Origin: Rostratula benghalensis
Taxonomy: Eukaryota > Chordata > Aves > Charadriiformes > Rostratulidae
DNA length: 64,000 nt
Reading direction: 5' to 3'
Assembly: GCA_013399305.1 (NCBI GenBank)
Contig: VXAI01000028.1
Location: forward strand, 4,270,175 to 4,334,174
Part shown: piece by piece, positions 1-12,800 of the stretch
How the letters are laid out: each line of letters opens with the position of its first letter
How positions within the stretch are numbered: position 1 is the first letter of the stretch
Notes under the pieces: model-generated
The model's input: the letters and a program-made list of their open reading frames with translations, nothing else
The model's database searches: none
What the model was told of the DNA's origin: nothing
Position numbers and translations under genes: made by a program

Positions 1-960
1 CTCAGCCCTGTGTTGTAGGCACAGAACAAACACCGCCTTGTAGCAGAGACCCTCTCTTGAAGCTGATGGTCTCTGTAGACAGGACATGACACAGAAGAAA
101 GGAAGCATTATCAGCTGTGTTTTAAGATTGGAAAACCAAAGAAGAGCAAGAGTAAGCAACTTTACTCCAGTTCACAAAGCAGATTTGAGGCAGAGCCCAG
201 AACTGTGCTCTGATAACTCAGCAGGAGCTGCTGGAGATGCTGAAATGCAGGAGTCAGAGCCTGTTTTTAAATATCAGTTCCTGGAAGTCTTTCCCAAGCT
301 CTCTTCAAAACTGAGAAAATATGCAAAAGGCAATACAGCTTGGGACAAGTTGAAACATTGCTGCAAGCCTTTTAAGAAGTTCAAAATGTCTTTGCCCTCT
401 AGGAAAGTTTGTTTTAGAAAGGTATGTACCTCCAGAACCACATATGGAGTGAAGCCTTTCATAGCAATGTTCCCATATTGGGCTAGGATTCCATCTGTGG
501 CTTTTAAAGAGCAATAACCAACACCTTGAGTTGCATTCAAATTTAAAGAAGGAGCAGATATTTTATAGTGAATAAACATAATCCCTGTTACAGCCTACCT
601 GACTAAATGGTCTCAGCAGTTCATGAGTTTTACTTACATTATGATAATGACTTAAGAGGTTCCTCTGAATCTTTGCTGCTGCTGGCAAGAGGTGGCATTG
701 GCTACTTGGCTTACAGTCTGTGTTTTTGTGACCAACCCCTTGATTACAGCAATGAGCCCAAATGTGAGACTGCCCTGTGTTATACAAGTTATAGCTGGCA
801 TGGTGTGTCACAGGTGGTCTAGTTTTGAGAATAGCTACCAGAAGTGGATTACTGCAAAGTGGAATAAGCTCCATGTGCTCCATACTTTCAGGAGGAAATC
901 ACCATTTGGATATTAGCCCACCAACCTGTTTACATGCTGGGTTGTAGGTAGCCAAGGTAT

Positions 961-1010
961 CAGGTCAGATTCTCCACTGAAGTCAGGATAATAGCAGTGA
1001 TTCCCACTAG
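961..1010. repeat. Degraded ancient MITE-like remnant
   Basis: The stretch contains GGTCAGATTCTCCACTGAAG followed by TCAGG and, further on, GATTCCCACT. These resemble an old palindromic repeat family of birds, turtles and crocodilians whose core is close to CATTGACTTCAATGGG and whose ends resemble CTGATCC/GGATCAG. The copy is short and diverged, so the assignment rests on motif memory rather than alignment. Confidence 0.3.
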
Positions 1011-1115
1011 ATAAGGTATTTTTTGCCCACTGCTTTACCTCCACAAACATACAAAGCCCCCAGCTTTATGAGAGTTACGTGGAAAGCTGCCATACCACAC
1101 CCATGGACTTGAACT

Positions 1116-1152
1116 TCTGTTGACTTTAACGAGGGCTGTGTGGCTAAATCCC
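1116..1152. repeat. Degraded ancient MITE-like remnant
   Basis: The core TGTTGACTTTAACGAGGGCT resembles the TTGACTTCAATGGG core of the palindromic repeat family also seen at 961-1010, 12961-13020 and 62604-62670. It lies about 100 bases from the first remnant, so the two may be pieces of one insertion. The match is short and could be chance. Confidence 0.2.
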
Positions 1153-4100
1153 ACTCAACTCTCAAACTGGAGGGGTTAAATCCATTTCACTTTTGCCTTT
1201 TAGTCTGTGGTTAAGGGAAAAATAATCCCATGTGTTTTAAATTGTTCTAACTGATAAGTCTGGCCAGCAATTGAGAGTAAATCATAGTATCAGTGCACAC
1301 CCACAACCTAACTTGATATATGTCTGCATTTTCAAGTGACATAAAGGAGTCATGCAAGCAGAGTTTTAATTAAGAGGATCAGAAGTGTCAGAATTTTCTT
1401 AAATCTGTTAGAAAAAAGACTTACCCCTACACTATACTTTTGTGGGACAATAAACAACTGTGATTTGTATAATGGAATTTCAAGGAGAGTTTGGCTTTTA
1501 CAGTGCAATTTTGTACTTTGAATGCTTAAGATACACAAAATGTAAAGCTGGTACTTTTATCCCAGTGAGTGTTTTATCGTCTTAGGTTATCAATCTTTGT
1601 GACTGCAATAGCCATTATATCAGAAGGCTTGTGTAACACATAACAGAAAAATAAAAGCATGTCAAAAACCACAATCAGAGTATCACAGTACTTCAGGCCA
1701 AACCTGAAGTATTCATTAATCAAGCAAAAGTCTTTATGAAGGTGTGTACAGCAATGAATTGGTGAAAGCTGAAGAGTCATGTTAATTCTTGATTTAATAA
1801 AATGGTGGCTGGAATAAAATCTTATTGTTTAACTTCTCAGTGGAGCCACCTTGTCAAAATATAGTAGTCTGATTTGTTATGAAGTGTCAAACAGTGAAAT
1901 CTATCAATCACAAAGCCAAATAAATACAATAAAACACGATATTATTAAACAGTCAGTAAAAAGAAAGAACGAAAGAACAAAAATTTTTAAAAGCCAGTTT
2001 ACATGTGCAAAACTGAGTTTCATTTGAGTAGTATCCACAATTCACTTATGCCTGGTTTATGACAATATATACAGTGACCAGGGTTTAACAAAGACAATAT
2101 TTATCAGGAGCAATTGTTAAACTAAAAAAATTTGAACAGAAATCAAACAACATGCCCATTCGTTTTTAATATTCTACATTTAAAGTTTTCAGCTTAAATG
2201 CAGAGTACTTATTTCTATGGACAGGAAGCATCTCTAGAATTGGAATTGATCATGACAACAGTAGAGAGGCAATACTGAGCTTTCAGGTTTAAGGCAATAT
2301 CTGACTGTAAAGATGAGGATGCGTCCTATGTGGCAATTAAATTAGTGGATATTGCACCAACTGAGACCTTATGAATTCCTCCAAAAGATCAGGTGCTGAC
2401 CACTCTAAGAGATCGCATATGATGCCAAGGAGATTGGGTCAAATCCTATAGGACAGTTGACCTGCTCTTAAATTTTTCAGGCTGGAAGCATACTCCATCA
2501 CAGGCAATTTGGGGCATTACCAGCTAGAGAATGCTGGAGGTGAAGTCCTGAATATTTGTGAAGAAGCATTTGTCAGAGAAACTTAGAAATTTCACAATCC
2601 TAATGAGAAAGATGCATTAGAAATTTGAAATAAATAAAATGTGAAAGTCTGAATGGAGAGACACTGTTATGAATTTATTTGTTCACCTATGAATAAGGCT
2701 TATTTTTTTCCTGCAGTGATGATTGTTTCTGTAACATGCATAATCACTGTACTGTGCAATGCATTTTATAGGGCGCGGTGATATTCCTTGTCAGCAAGAA
2801 GAGCAGTGCCAGCACAAGCAGCCACCTAGCAGCGTTGGAACTAGCAACTGCTCGTAGGACCTACAAAACTGTGGGCAAGATTTGTACAGAGAGGTACTGA
2901 ACTAGTTCAAAGTGAGAATCTGTTTTGATTGTGTTGGCTTTTGGGAAATTTATCTCTTTTCTGCAATGCTGATTGATGGTATACGTGCAGTTCTGTAGCC
3001 AGCCCTTTAGATCAACCACTGTCTACATGTGCGTGTCCTTGAGAGTCCCCAGAGTATGTTAATTTTATTAGTAAAGCTCTTTCCTGCTCCCTTTTCTTTG
3101 CTACTATTTACATAAAAACTAGAGGAGCCTCTACATTTCATCATTATTGTGTACTAGGGAAAAGGATTACCTGGAAATTGAACACTTTTGCTGAAAACTT
3201 TTTATGGCTCGGGGCATCTAATGGCAATATTCATGAGAGCCAAATCACAGTGAAGGGCAAAACAAAGACCTACCAGAAGCAGGAAACTAATTTCTTGCAT
3301 GTGAGTGGCTGTTCCAACATGTATGCTAACCATGAAGTGCACCCCAAATGTTATCATTTTTATAGGAAAACCAGTGTTTTTATATTGTAGCCATCATTGT
3401 GCTGGCTAAGTACCTTAGCATGCAGGACTGTGCCACTTCAAGCAACTTATAGCCATGAGAAAGACATGTTTGTTTTTGTTTGCCATTTTCTGAAATGGAA
3501 GCAAGTGTTGCATTACCAGCTTCTTCTATCTAGTGCAACAGATTTATCTTAGTTCATCCTGGGGTTATAAGGCCCCACCTAGAAGACTGGCTGGTAGCCA
3601 ACGCTAGAGGGGAGCTGTAGAGCAAACCTCAAGAGCATTCTTGAGGTGTTTATTTTCATTTGCAGGCAGAGGGTCAAAGAAAAAAATACATGGAAACCCA
3701 AAAGAACCTGCTGAAGGTTGGTTTGGGACAATAAAAATTATGTGATTGTTTAAAGGTAGCAGTTTTAAAAATAAAGGTCGTGAGAGGAAACCATGGAGCT
3801 AAAGAAAGCCAAGCAGAAAGTGATCTGGTAGAAGACACTTGCAGGAAACAGAGGGGGAAGATTTAACAGAAGAGCATTTAAAAAGGCCATACTACATCTC
3901 TTGGATTTTAGGAAGAAACTTTAGGTCCTCTGAACAAGCCTACATAACTTAGTAACTGTTTTGCTAAATAATGGAACTGAACAGAGGGACTAAAATGGTT
4001 CTCGGGCTTATGGACTGACATACCATTTTAAAGAGTACTTTGGCTTTGTCTTGTTTTGTAAGCAAAAGGGTGGCCATTATCACATTCAAATGCCATTTTT

Positions 4101-6275
4101 AAAGAAACATTGGATAACTCAATTTCTTTCCTCGTCATTTGCTTTTTTAGCAAAACAAGTTTCATATGACTTCTGTAACAAATGGGCTGGAGTGAATCAG
4201 TAAAGGTGACTGTGGTTTAACTAATGCAAAATGTGTATTAAGACATTGCATTGCGGAGAGCTTGGTCAGTTTGAGTTCAAAGACTCTTGAAAGTTTTCAA
4301 GACAAAAAAAGATGTAAATTGGAAGCAGAATTATCCCTGACTGACAATCAGTTTGGACATTCTTAATACAAAATCAAAGTATCTGCATGTGGTTTTTTCA
4401 CGAATATGTTTATTCTATTTTAAATTCACTCTCTGCATTTTCTTTGAAATAATTTTTAATTGTAGAAGTTTTATAAACAGATATGAGTAATAATAAATAA
4501 ATAGTTGTTTCCTAGTTTGATACTGTACAGAAAAGGGAATTGGCTAAATACATAATGGAAACCTTAGAATTAAAACCCACAACACCCAAGCCTTATCTTC
4601 CAAATAGAATATAAATGATGAAGTCCATAGGAGGACTGATTGCTTATCATCTTGTATGGTGCTCTTTTGACAAACGCACAGTTTGGTGATGGACAATGTT
4701 TGTTGCTCCTAAAATGATTTTTTGTGCAGGCAGTGGGAAACACCTCTTCTTGGAAGCCAGAGTGTAATTTCAGTCTTCCCATGAAGAGGAACACTTTGTT
4801 ATGAATTCTCAGAGCTGAGATAGAGAGGATGGAGTGATGTTTCACTCTGTTGACACAGGTCCTTGGTCATGTCATTTAAGGGCTGTCTCTAATATCATTT
4901 GCATGAAAGTAAATCAGGAATTGCCTCCAATGAAACACAGCTGGCAACTGTTGTATGAACAGTCAGCCTGCTTTTTTTTTCTCCTGCGTCAATTTTCTAT
5001 CTGTAAAGGGGGAGGTATTCATGATTCTTTTCTTCAATGGGTTCTTGATTGCTTGTGCAGAAGAGAAATGCTATGGTGATAATCTTCAAAACAAAGCCTA
5101 CAGTCATTTCCACTTTTTTAGTTATTATGCTAATAGACATATTTCATTACTTTCTGTAATGAGAAGTTCCCCTGGTTGTTCTATCCATAATTAATCACAG
5201 TGTTTCTGGCTTAAAAAACACTTCCTTTGTATGTTTAGCTGTTCATTATTGCCCTTTAGTTAGTTCCATACAATGTTTTAAATCCTGGGTAAGTCAATGA
5301 TTTTTTGTTTAGCAAAAGGTATGCTTAGACCAACGCCCTGAACTCCACAGAGACACCATCCCAAATTAATTCTCCAGGTTGCAGCTGCATGATCTTGCTA
5401 AAGAAGTGAGTAATATTTTGACATTTAATATTAAATGAGTTATCTTTGAAAAATGCTTCCCTGCCCCTGGTGTACCTCAGGCGAATGGAAACATGCTTAA
5501 CATGCATAATGAAACCTTGGTAATGGAAAAATGGGGAATTGAAACGACCTATCAGCATTTAGAATCTGCAGGACATAAAAACTGATGGTAAAATAATAGT
5601 GAGGTTAAGGCATAAACTAATCAAATTGATTGCATTTAATTGGAGCCCTCTTAACAATGCAGCTGTGATTATTCTTAATCCTCTGCAGTTCTATAGAAAA
5701 CACTTTTGGTACGTGTTCGATTTCTCAGTGTTGAAAATCAGTTTGTGAGATTTTCAGTAGCACTGAGCACACCAGGTTTTCCAGCAACTGACTTCAGGGA
5801 GAATTTTGTGCTCTTCTCTTCATTCAAAGAGCAATTGCTGTTCACGGAATTATCTCTTCCTATTTTGGCCACCAAATTGTATCAGTATTTCCAAAATTTA
5901 CTATTGAGTTTAAAAAGTAAGCAATCTGCTGATGTCGCTTGAGGATTTTTCAGGAAATGTGATTTTTCAGGAACAAGTCCTGAGATTGTGGTAGGAAGAG
6001 TTTGAAATGTGTTACTTATCTGTCAAGTATGTACTTAGCTCAAAAAGCAGAGCTTAAGAAAAATAGGTCTGAAGTAAGTGTATAACAACTTTTCTGAAAT
6101 ATATAGCATCATCACTCCTTGAGGACATTTTGCATAATTCCCTAATTGTGAGCAATTCTCTTTCTCAGACCTTTGCCAATGAAGCCTTTATACCATGACA
6201 TGCCATCATTTGTCTGCAGCTGTATCTAGCTTTATCTGCGTACATCAATGCTATGTTTCCGGTAAAGAGCACTAT

Positions 6276-6298
6276 TGCATATGCATATGCATGACTCA
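6276..6298. promoter_or_regulatory. Self-complementary POU-like repeat plus AP-1-like site
   Basis: Positions 6276-6291 read TGCATATGCATATGCA, which is its own reverse complement and contains ATGCATAT, an octamer-like (POU-factor) sequence. It overlaps the start of TGACTCA (6292-6298), the consensus AP-1 heptamer. Such motifs arise by chance often in 64 kb, so binding or enhancer activity is only a possibility. Confidence 0.15.
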
Positions 6299-7202
6299 GA
6301 AACCTCTGGTCTTTATGTTATTAGCAACTCTCTCAGCAGAAGAACTGACTCATCTTTAAAAAAAAATAAAAAAAATGTCTGTATCAGAACACCTGAAGTC
6401 ATTACAGGGATTTTAAAGAAGTTAAAGGCCCAGTTCTGTAAGAGGTTGAAGGTTGAATAGGCTTCAACAGACTGAGCAGGTCTGATTCCCATTGTTTTCC
6501 TGTGTGGTTTTGATTGTTAACTCTCTAAAACCACTTTGTGCCATTGGGGAGTTGGCTCTTGCTCTTCAGCTACTCTGCTAGATAATATTCCCTCAAGCTA
6601 ATTGATTGCCAATCAATTTGAGGTAGGTAATTTATTTGTAATAACTACTCCCCAGATGCTTGTTGAAAGCTGCAAATATTTACTGTTTACTGTAATTGCC
6701 CAATGGCCAAACAGTTAGTTTAAGACAGAAAAAGCACTCTATAGGCAAATTTTACAATTCTTGCCTGCATATGCAGCCTTCCATGAAAAAGTGTTTTCAG
6801 CAGGCAGGAAAAAGAGACAGTATAAAATACTATAGATCACATAAAGGATTATCACCACCAAACAAGAAGCTGGTTAGTTTATTCCTTTTTTAAAGTAACT
6901 GGTTAATGGTGCAGAAAGAAAAAAAAAAGTTTCTCAAGTTCTTAAGAGGAAATTGCTTTACTGAGATGTATACTTTTATCGGGAATATTTGAAGTAAAGC
7001 AAAGGTCCTGTCACTATTATGTAAAAGTTATGATGCCTACAATATAAATCTAAACAAGGAAAAGAAGTTGACTTGAGTGCGAAATAAATAAATTGTGGCC
7101 CTTATGGATTATGTTAGCCAGGAAACAAGAGAATTACATGATAGAGGGAGTAAAGTGCTTGGTTTTCAGGCCTGGGGCTGTTTATTTTTAATAATATTAA
7201 TT

Positions 7203-8116
7203 AGTTGTGGTCAATGGGATGGAGTCTAGTTAGAGGCCTGTATCTAGTGGAGTCCCTCAGGGACCAGTACTATTTAATATATTCATCAATGACTTGGATG
7301 AGGGAATGGAATGCATGATCAGCAAGTTTGCTGATGACACAAAACTGGGAGGAGTGGCTGACATGCCAGAAGGCCATGCTGCCATCCAGCGAGATCTGGA
7401 CAGGCTGGAGAGTTGGGTGGGGAGAAATTTAATGAAATTTAACAAGGGCAAGTGTAGAGTCTTGTATCTGGGCAAGAACAACCCCAGGTACCAGTATAGG
7501 TTGGGAACTGACTTCCTGAAGAGCAGTGTAGGGGACCTGGGGGTCCTGGTAGACAGCAGGGTGACCATGAGCTAGCACTGTGCCCTTGTGGCCAAGAAGG
7601 CCAATGGCATCCTGGGGTGTATTAGAAGGGCTGTGGTCAGTAGGTCAAGAGAGGTCCTCCTCCTACTAGTCTGTCCTGGTGACACTGCATCTGAGATATT
7701 GTGTCCGGTTCTGGGCCCCACAGTTCAAGAAGGAAAGGGAACTGCTTGAGGGAGTCCAGAGAAGGGCTACAAAGATGATGAAGGGAGTGGAGCATCTCCC
7801 AGATGGGAAAGGCTGGGGGATCTGGGTCTCTTTCGCTTGGAGAAGACTGAGGGGTGACCTCATTAATGTTTATAAATATGTAAAGGGTGAGTGTCAGGAG
7901 GATGGAGCCAGGCTCTTCTCAGTGACAGCCTATGATAGGACAAGGGGCAGTGGGCACAAGCTGGAACACAGGAGGTTCCTCTTAAATATGAGGAAAAACT
8001 TCTTCACAGTGAGGGCGATGGAACACTGGAACCGGCTGCCCAGAGAGCTTGTGGAGTCTTCTTCTCTGGAGACGTTCAAGACCCGCCTAGACACATTCCT
8101 GTGTGACCTGATCTGA
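7203..8116 (+). pseudogene. CR1 ORF2 remnant (reverse transcriptase C-terminal part)
   Basis: Broken open frame of the CR1 endonuclease/reverse transcriptase polyprotein, which normally copies CR1 RNA into DNA at a nicked target. Only the catalytic end and the C-terminal third remain; the endonuclease domain and the first RT motifs are absent. One frame runs to a TAG at 7573, where the family normally has a glutamine codon, so one C-to-T change explains it. A second frame is open at 7679-8116. The F-A-D-D box is intact, but two stops and at least one frameshift make the copy inert. Confidence 0.9.
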
Positions 8117-8203
8117 GTGTTCCTGCTCTGGAACAGGGGCAGGGGGATTGGACTTGATGATCTTTCAAGGTTCCTTCCAATCCCTGATATTATGTGATTC
8201 TGT
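8117..8203 (+). repeat. CR1 3' UTR and terminal tail
   Basis: The segment follows the ORF2 stop and runs through GGGGATTGGACTTGATGATC to TTATGTGATTCTGTAA. The family's 3' UTR has this layout and normally ends in short direct repeats of an ATTCTRTG-like octamer, which its reverse transcriptase uses to prime. About one octamer survives here. The same tail occurs in reverse orientation at 61553-61595. Confidence 0.85.
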
Positions 8204-9380
8204 AATAGCAAAAAAATTAGAAATGGGGGGAGCAGACGCTGGGTCTTCACTGAGAATAAGCCAGAGCATTTCACTGCCTATGTTTTGGCCCACTGGTATG
8301 CACGTAACATTGGCTAGGAGACCTGGACCCTCACTGGGCAAAAGGGAAACCATTGCATGGGGAAAGGGCCTGCTCTGCTGCTGTCTGTCCTGTCCCTCAC
8401 AATGTACAGTCAGGAATCGACTGCTGCCAGCACCTCAAACATTGAGAGCTGTTTGGGAATTTCAGATGAATGTGGGAGAGTGGGAATACTGTGGCAGACA
8501 CACTGAGAACATTGAAAGCCAACTGGGTTACTCTGGGTCTCAATTTGAAAACTTAATTGGTGGTGAACATGAACATGCGCCCAAGTCTAGCGTTCACAGC
8601 TGCTGAATCCTGCTCAAGTACCACTTCTTTGGTGATCCCTGTGAGAAATAAACGAGCTAACAGGAACAAAGTGGAGGCTAGATAAGACTTGCAGTGAGGA
8701 ATGTATATTCTTATGTTACACAGTGCCCAATATACTTCTGCTACTATTGCAAAAGAACTAGCACGGCTCCAGATTACTCCATTCAAAACAGAAAGAAAAT
8801 AGTAGAGAATGTTATTTTGCTTCAATACTGGTCAATATGTAAATGATTTCCATTTTCTTTTCTGATCTATTCCTTGGTCAAGGACTAAGCAGAATTTAAG
8901 GATATAACTTTATGATAACTGGAGTCTTTTTTCTGTTTGCTTTAGGACAACTTTGTTACAGAATCCCTTTTTACTTATGGTGGAAGATGGATTTAGTAGG
9001 ACAGCATCGGTGTACAGAAAAAGAAATATGGTTTTACCTACAGAACTGACTGGAAAAGGAGTTCTTAGCAGGGCTAAGGATAGGGTAGTGCGTAATTTAG
9101 AAGCAAAGAGAGCATCCTTTGCTTTCTAAATCACGTAACTGTGAAGCAATGCAGTACCACTGGGAAATGCATCTTGAAAGAAAAATCTGTGTGTATTCAA
9201 TAAATGAAACCATAATATTCCATTAGTCCTGAACTGAAAGATGCAGTGTATAGGTCTGCAACAGATTTATTTCAGCCAGTTTTTCATTTTGGTTTGGTTT
9301 GAAAACTCTTGTAGAAATGTTAGGAATTTCCACAGGCAGAAATAAATCATTGGGTCTTGGGTTTGGCCTGTAGGTTCAAA

Positions 9381-9408
9381 ATTAATAATAATTTTAATAA
9401 TAATAATC
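9381..9408. repeat. Imperfect AAT microsatellite
   Basis: Repeating ATTAATAATAATTTTAATAA followed by TAATAAT, an imperfect trinucleotide tract with interruptions. It is simple sequence with no sign of function. Confidence 0.8.
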
Positions 9409-9784
9409 ATCTGATGCCAAACCTTGAATCCACTAGAAAAATGCATAATCCTTTTTTCTGAAATAGCCTAACTAGCCTCTGGGGCTGCTTTGAAATTATT
9501 ATCATGGCCAGTTAAAATTTTGCCTTGAATTAAGCTTCACCCTGCTGCAGCAGCAGAGTCCAGGGGTCATTTTCAAGAAATCCGAGGATTTTCATCATTG
9601 AAACACAGCTTTATTAGAGACAATGTGTTTCCCTCCCAACCTAACTAGAAAATTCTGCCCCCACCCCTCCACGCCATCCCAATAATAATTCAAATACCAG
9701 CATGTTAATTGTAGTCCACTGCTAAATTTTTAATGGCTTCACTTCCATATTGTGTCTTGCATCAACAGGGGCTCCAGGCACTGA

Positions 9785-9872
9785 ACTGACTGAAGTCTCA
9801 ATTCCTTATTCATGTGAGTAATCTGCATTCATACAAGTACTCACATTGACGTAAGTCACAGAATCCGGTGAC
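9785..9872. repeat. Ancient palindromic MITE-like element, degraded
   Basis: The sequence runs through TTCCTTATTCATGTGAGTAA to GTACTCACATTGACGTAAGT and GAATCCGG. The perfect arms GTGAGTA (9814-9820) and TACTCAC (9838-9844) form the remains of a hairpin. The CATGTGAGTA...TACTCAC...TTGAC arrangement matches an old palindromic repeat common in turtles, crocodilians and, in decayed form, birds. The identification is from memory of the motif; the inverted arms are seen directly. Confidence 0.45.
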
Positions 9873-12800
9873 GCTGATTAGATGTTTGAGTTACCGGGAA
9901 AGTTGTCTGTGGCATGGTTGAGACATGTTATGCTATGTATAGCATTAAGTCAAGAAAGTTGTTTGAGGGCTGGCAGAGTCACCTTTTCAATGATAAATTC
10001 CTTCCTCTTGTCTTCACTAAGCTTCTGATACAATGCCATTATTGGGTGAGTGAGTAATAGCAGCATTTTATTCAAAATAATGCAAAAGCAGAAGCACAAG
10101 GTTTTCGTTCACCAGTTGCTTTGTACGTTACCAGTACAGCTAGGCATGGTTATTCCTTGCTTTTTGGCATGCAGAGAGTGACATGATTCAATTGTTGATG
10201 TATAAAAGCTTGCGTAGGAGCTTCTGCATTAAGATAAATTGCACCTAAAACTATTATAGAGAATTCAGAAATTGCACACCTGAGTGGTTATGAATAAATA
10301 TTTCTTGGTTATTTTATTTTTCTTTTCCTAATGAAAACCCTCATGAGTTTTACCCTCTTCAAGATTCATCAAGAAAACTTTAAAATATAAGAATTGAAGG
10401 TTTTGCATTCAGATGAAAAAAAAAATATTTTTTACCATGTATTTTTGAGAAGTGTGGAGGGTTGTGTTAAGTATTTTGATATCAAATGGATTTTCTTTTT
10501 TTGGCCTTATAACAGACACTTTGCAAATTCTCCATCCATATGTGTGCCTTTGTTTAACAAGTGACTCGGTGATTTGGTTAGCATTGCTGATACAAAAGAA
10601 GCATTGACTGTTATTGATGGAAATAACTAGTAATTTAATTTTATCACCTCCACGTAAGAAAGAATACCCTTTACATATGCGCTTTCAGAACACGTCTATT
10701 GTTTGCAGTTCTCTCTCTGTGCCCACAGGAGATCCACAGTATCATCAATCTGGCTTCCTAAGTGGCTGAAAGGACCATGTCATGCATGATTCTGTGTGTG
10801 ATAATTCTGTGATCTGATTTCATTTCCGAGGAGATTTCTGCAGAAAACAAATCATTCATATGGTGACCACGCGGTTTTGCAAAGAAAAGGTGTTAAGGAT
10901 TACACAAAGAAGTAGAATCCTGCATGGCTTCTCCTCAGCAAATCTGCCTACCCTGTTTCTGTAAAATTAGGGTGGATTTGCTTCCCTTTGCTCCATCATA
11001 GAGTGGTGGAACCAAAGTCCCTCTTTAGCTTGTAAAATCATAAGGTTGCTGCTTTCTTCCCATCACTTCCTGGGGACATGACATCTTGTAGTCATGTTGT
11101 GCAACAAGAAAAATTTTTTGTAGAGGAATTAAAGCTTTTCTTCTTTGTATTTTGCTAACCGAACAAAACTATTAGAAAATAAATTAACTGAGCAGGAACT
11201 GAAGCAGACACTTTCTGTGTCTTCAAGAAAACGCGAACCTCCCAAATCACATCCATATTTTGGCATGAAATTGAATATATTTTGGATTACAGTATGACTT
11301 TACCCAGCACTTTCTTTTCATCCTGAGGATATTTTGAAAGAAAAGGTAGTGTTTTGAAATGAAAATACATTGAAATGTTATTACTTCATTTTTTCATTAA
11401 TACAGCTAAATGAAATGTCTTGGCATTTCTGGAGTGAATTTTGTAATTTTGAATATATCTTCCTCTGGTGAATCTGATAAACGTTCCGGGGAAAAAAAAA
11501 TTGTGGATAATTTTTTCTGGTGATCTCTATTCAAAATCATGCAGTTCAAATTTTAAACATTTGCCAATTATTGATTAGTAGTAGATTAATACTCATAATT
11601 ATTTGTAAGAAAAATATGTGTGTCTATTGAAATATCACTTTTTCATGCAAAAAAGTTAAGAAAAATTTAAAAAGTAATAGGAAATATTAAATGGAAAAAT
11701 GGAAATTATTATTATTGGTTTTGGTGGTGGTGTTGTTATCAAGAAAAAAATGAGATTTTCAGTGAAAACTTAGCCAGCTTTCAGGAGGAAAATTTTAGCA
11801 GATGTAGTCATTTGAGATAGCCTTTCAGATCCAAAGATCAGCGATGGGCAGAGGCCCAAACTGAACTTTTGCTTGCCTACTGCTCTAGGTTACATTATCC
11901 CGAGTATTATTGAGAGCTGTTTACGCTGCTGAATAGCAACTATAAGCACAGAAAATGCCCAGGCAAGGTGAACCTCTAGATGTTGCCTGTCACCTTCTTG
12001 TGCAACATACCCATGGTCAAAGGACAAGTTGTTTGGGTAATGCTGAACAAAACATGTCTGTTTTTAATTTCCTTTTTCCAAAAGCTGAGAGACAAAGAGG
12101 TGGCAGAAGATTGTGGATGAGCTGCATTTTGCCCCCACACTTTGATAGTTGTGTATTTTCCAGGCCTTTGCAGATGAGATGGTCACTAGTCTCTCCTTAG
12201 ACAAAGCACCCATTTTTGTTCTTAATAGCATTGAGGAAACTCAATCTGAGAGAGGACTCGAGGAACTGACACAGTAACCCTAAATCCTGCCTGAGCAAAC
12301 TAAGAAATGTCATTGTGGAAAAATGTTATGAAAGCAATTACTCTACCTGCTCATTAAGTGTGTGTGTGGGAAGCTGGGGAGGCCAGTAGGGCTGGGTGTG
12401 ACAGGAGGCTGCCAGAAGAGACATGCATGGCCAATGGCAGCAGAGTGGGGAAAAGCAGGTGCAGCCCTAAAGGCTGAGAGATGTGACTCTGGCACATCTG
12501 AGAAGGAGGTAACCTTGAAAGGAGTGAGAGAGGAGAGTTAAGATCAAGCAACACTGGCAGCACTCCACCCCCAGGGCCAAGCATAAAGCAAAGGAGACGG
12601 GGGTGGCACAGACTTGTTTCTCTATCTCTCTACCCCCTACCTTCGTCCCCGACCCTGTACACATACTGCATGTTACAAAGTGTAAACAAATCTATTTAGG
12701 CTGGAGAATATATCTTTTTGGTTTCCATCCTGAAATTTGGTTGAGTTTAGTTCTTTTCTTAATAGTAACAAGGAAGAAAAAGTCATGTTCAGGAACTTTT

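Larger units (their letters stand above)
1..7202. other. Non-coding stretch, no gene recognised
   Basis: I see no gene here. The longest open frame is 143 codons from an ATG at 86 to a stop at 515-517 (+). It has no recognisable domain, and its length is within chance expectation for a window this size. Two weak ancient-repeat remnants lie near 961-1010 and 1116-1152. A self-complementary TGCATATG repeat next to an AP-1-like heptamer lies at 6276-6298. The rest is AT-rich sequence with short homopolymers. Intron and intergenic DNA cannot be told apart without transcript data. Confidence 0.6.
7203..8203 (+). mobile_element. CR1 LINE, 5'-truncated and inactive
   Basis: This is the 3' kilobase of a chicken-repeat-1 (CR1) non-LTR retrotransposon. 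Translation shows the end of the reverse transcriptase domain: a G-V-P-Q-G turn at about 7249-7263, N-I-F-I-N-D at about 7276-7293, and the F-A-D-D catalytic motif at 7327-7338. It continues through the conserved C-terminal region ending [13 protein letters not shown] at the 8114-8116 stop. A short 3' UTR follows, ending in the CR1-type tail GATTCTGTAA. The copy cannot work. It starts mid-ORF, has TAG stops at 7231-7233 and 7573-7575, changes frame between 7575 and about 7680, and has an out-of-frame patch near 7810-7848. Relative to the usual CR1 sequence about four codons (S-V-L-G) are missing after G-V-P-Q-G. The left edge is approximate to within a few bases. Confidence 0.95.

Noticed and set aside
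86..517. 143-codon ATG-initiated open frame (+)
   Set aside because: No recognisable domain, no promoter context, and a length expected by chance among six frames of 64 kb. A donor-like GGTATGTA at about 421 lacks a convincing partner acceptor.
2240..2640. Possible processed pseudogene ending near AAATAAATAAAAT
   Set aside because: No protein similarity recognised in any frame, no poly(A) tail and no flanking repeats.
7930..8274. 114-codon minus-strand open frame over the CR1
   Set aside because: Shadow of the CR1 ORF2 remnant on the opposite strand.
8148..8606. 152-codon open frame (+)
   Set aside because: It begins inside the CR1 3' UTR and runs into unrelated sequence with no domain.
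10777..10815. GATTCTGTGTGTGATAATTC, resembling a CR1 tail
   Set aside because: The upstream sequence does not match the CR1 3' UTR, and the octamer-like text alone is too short.
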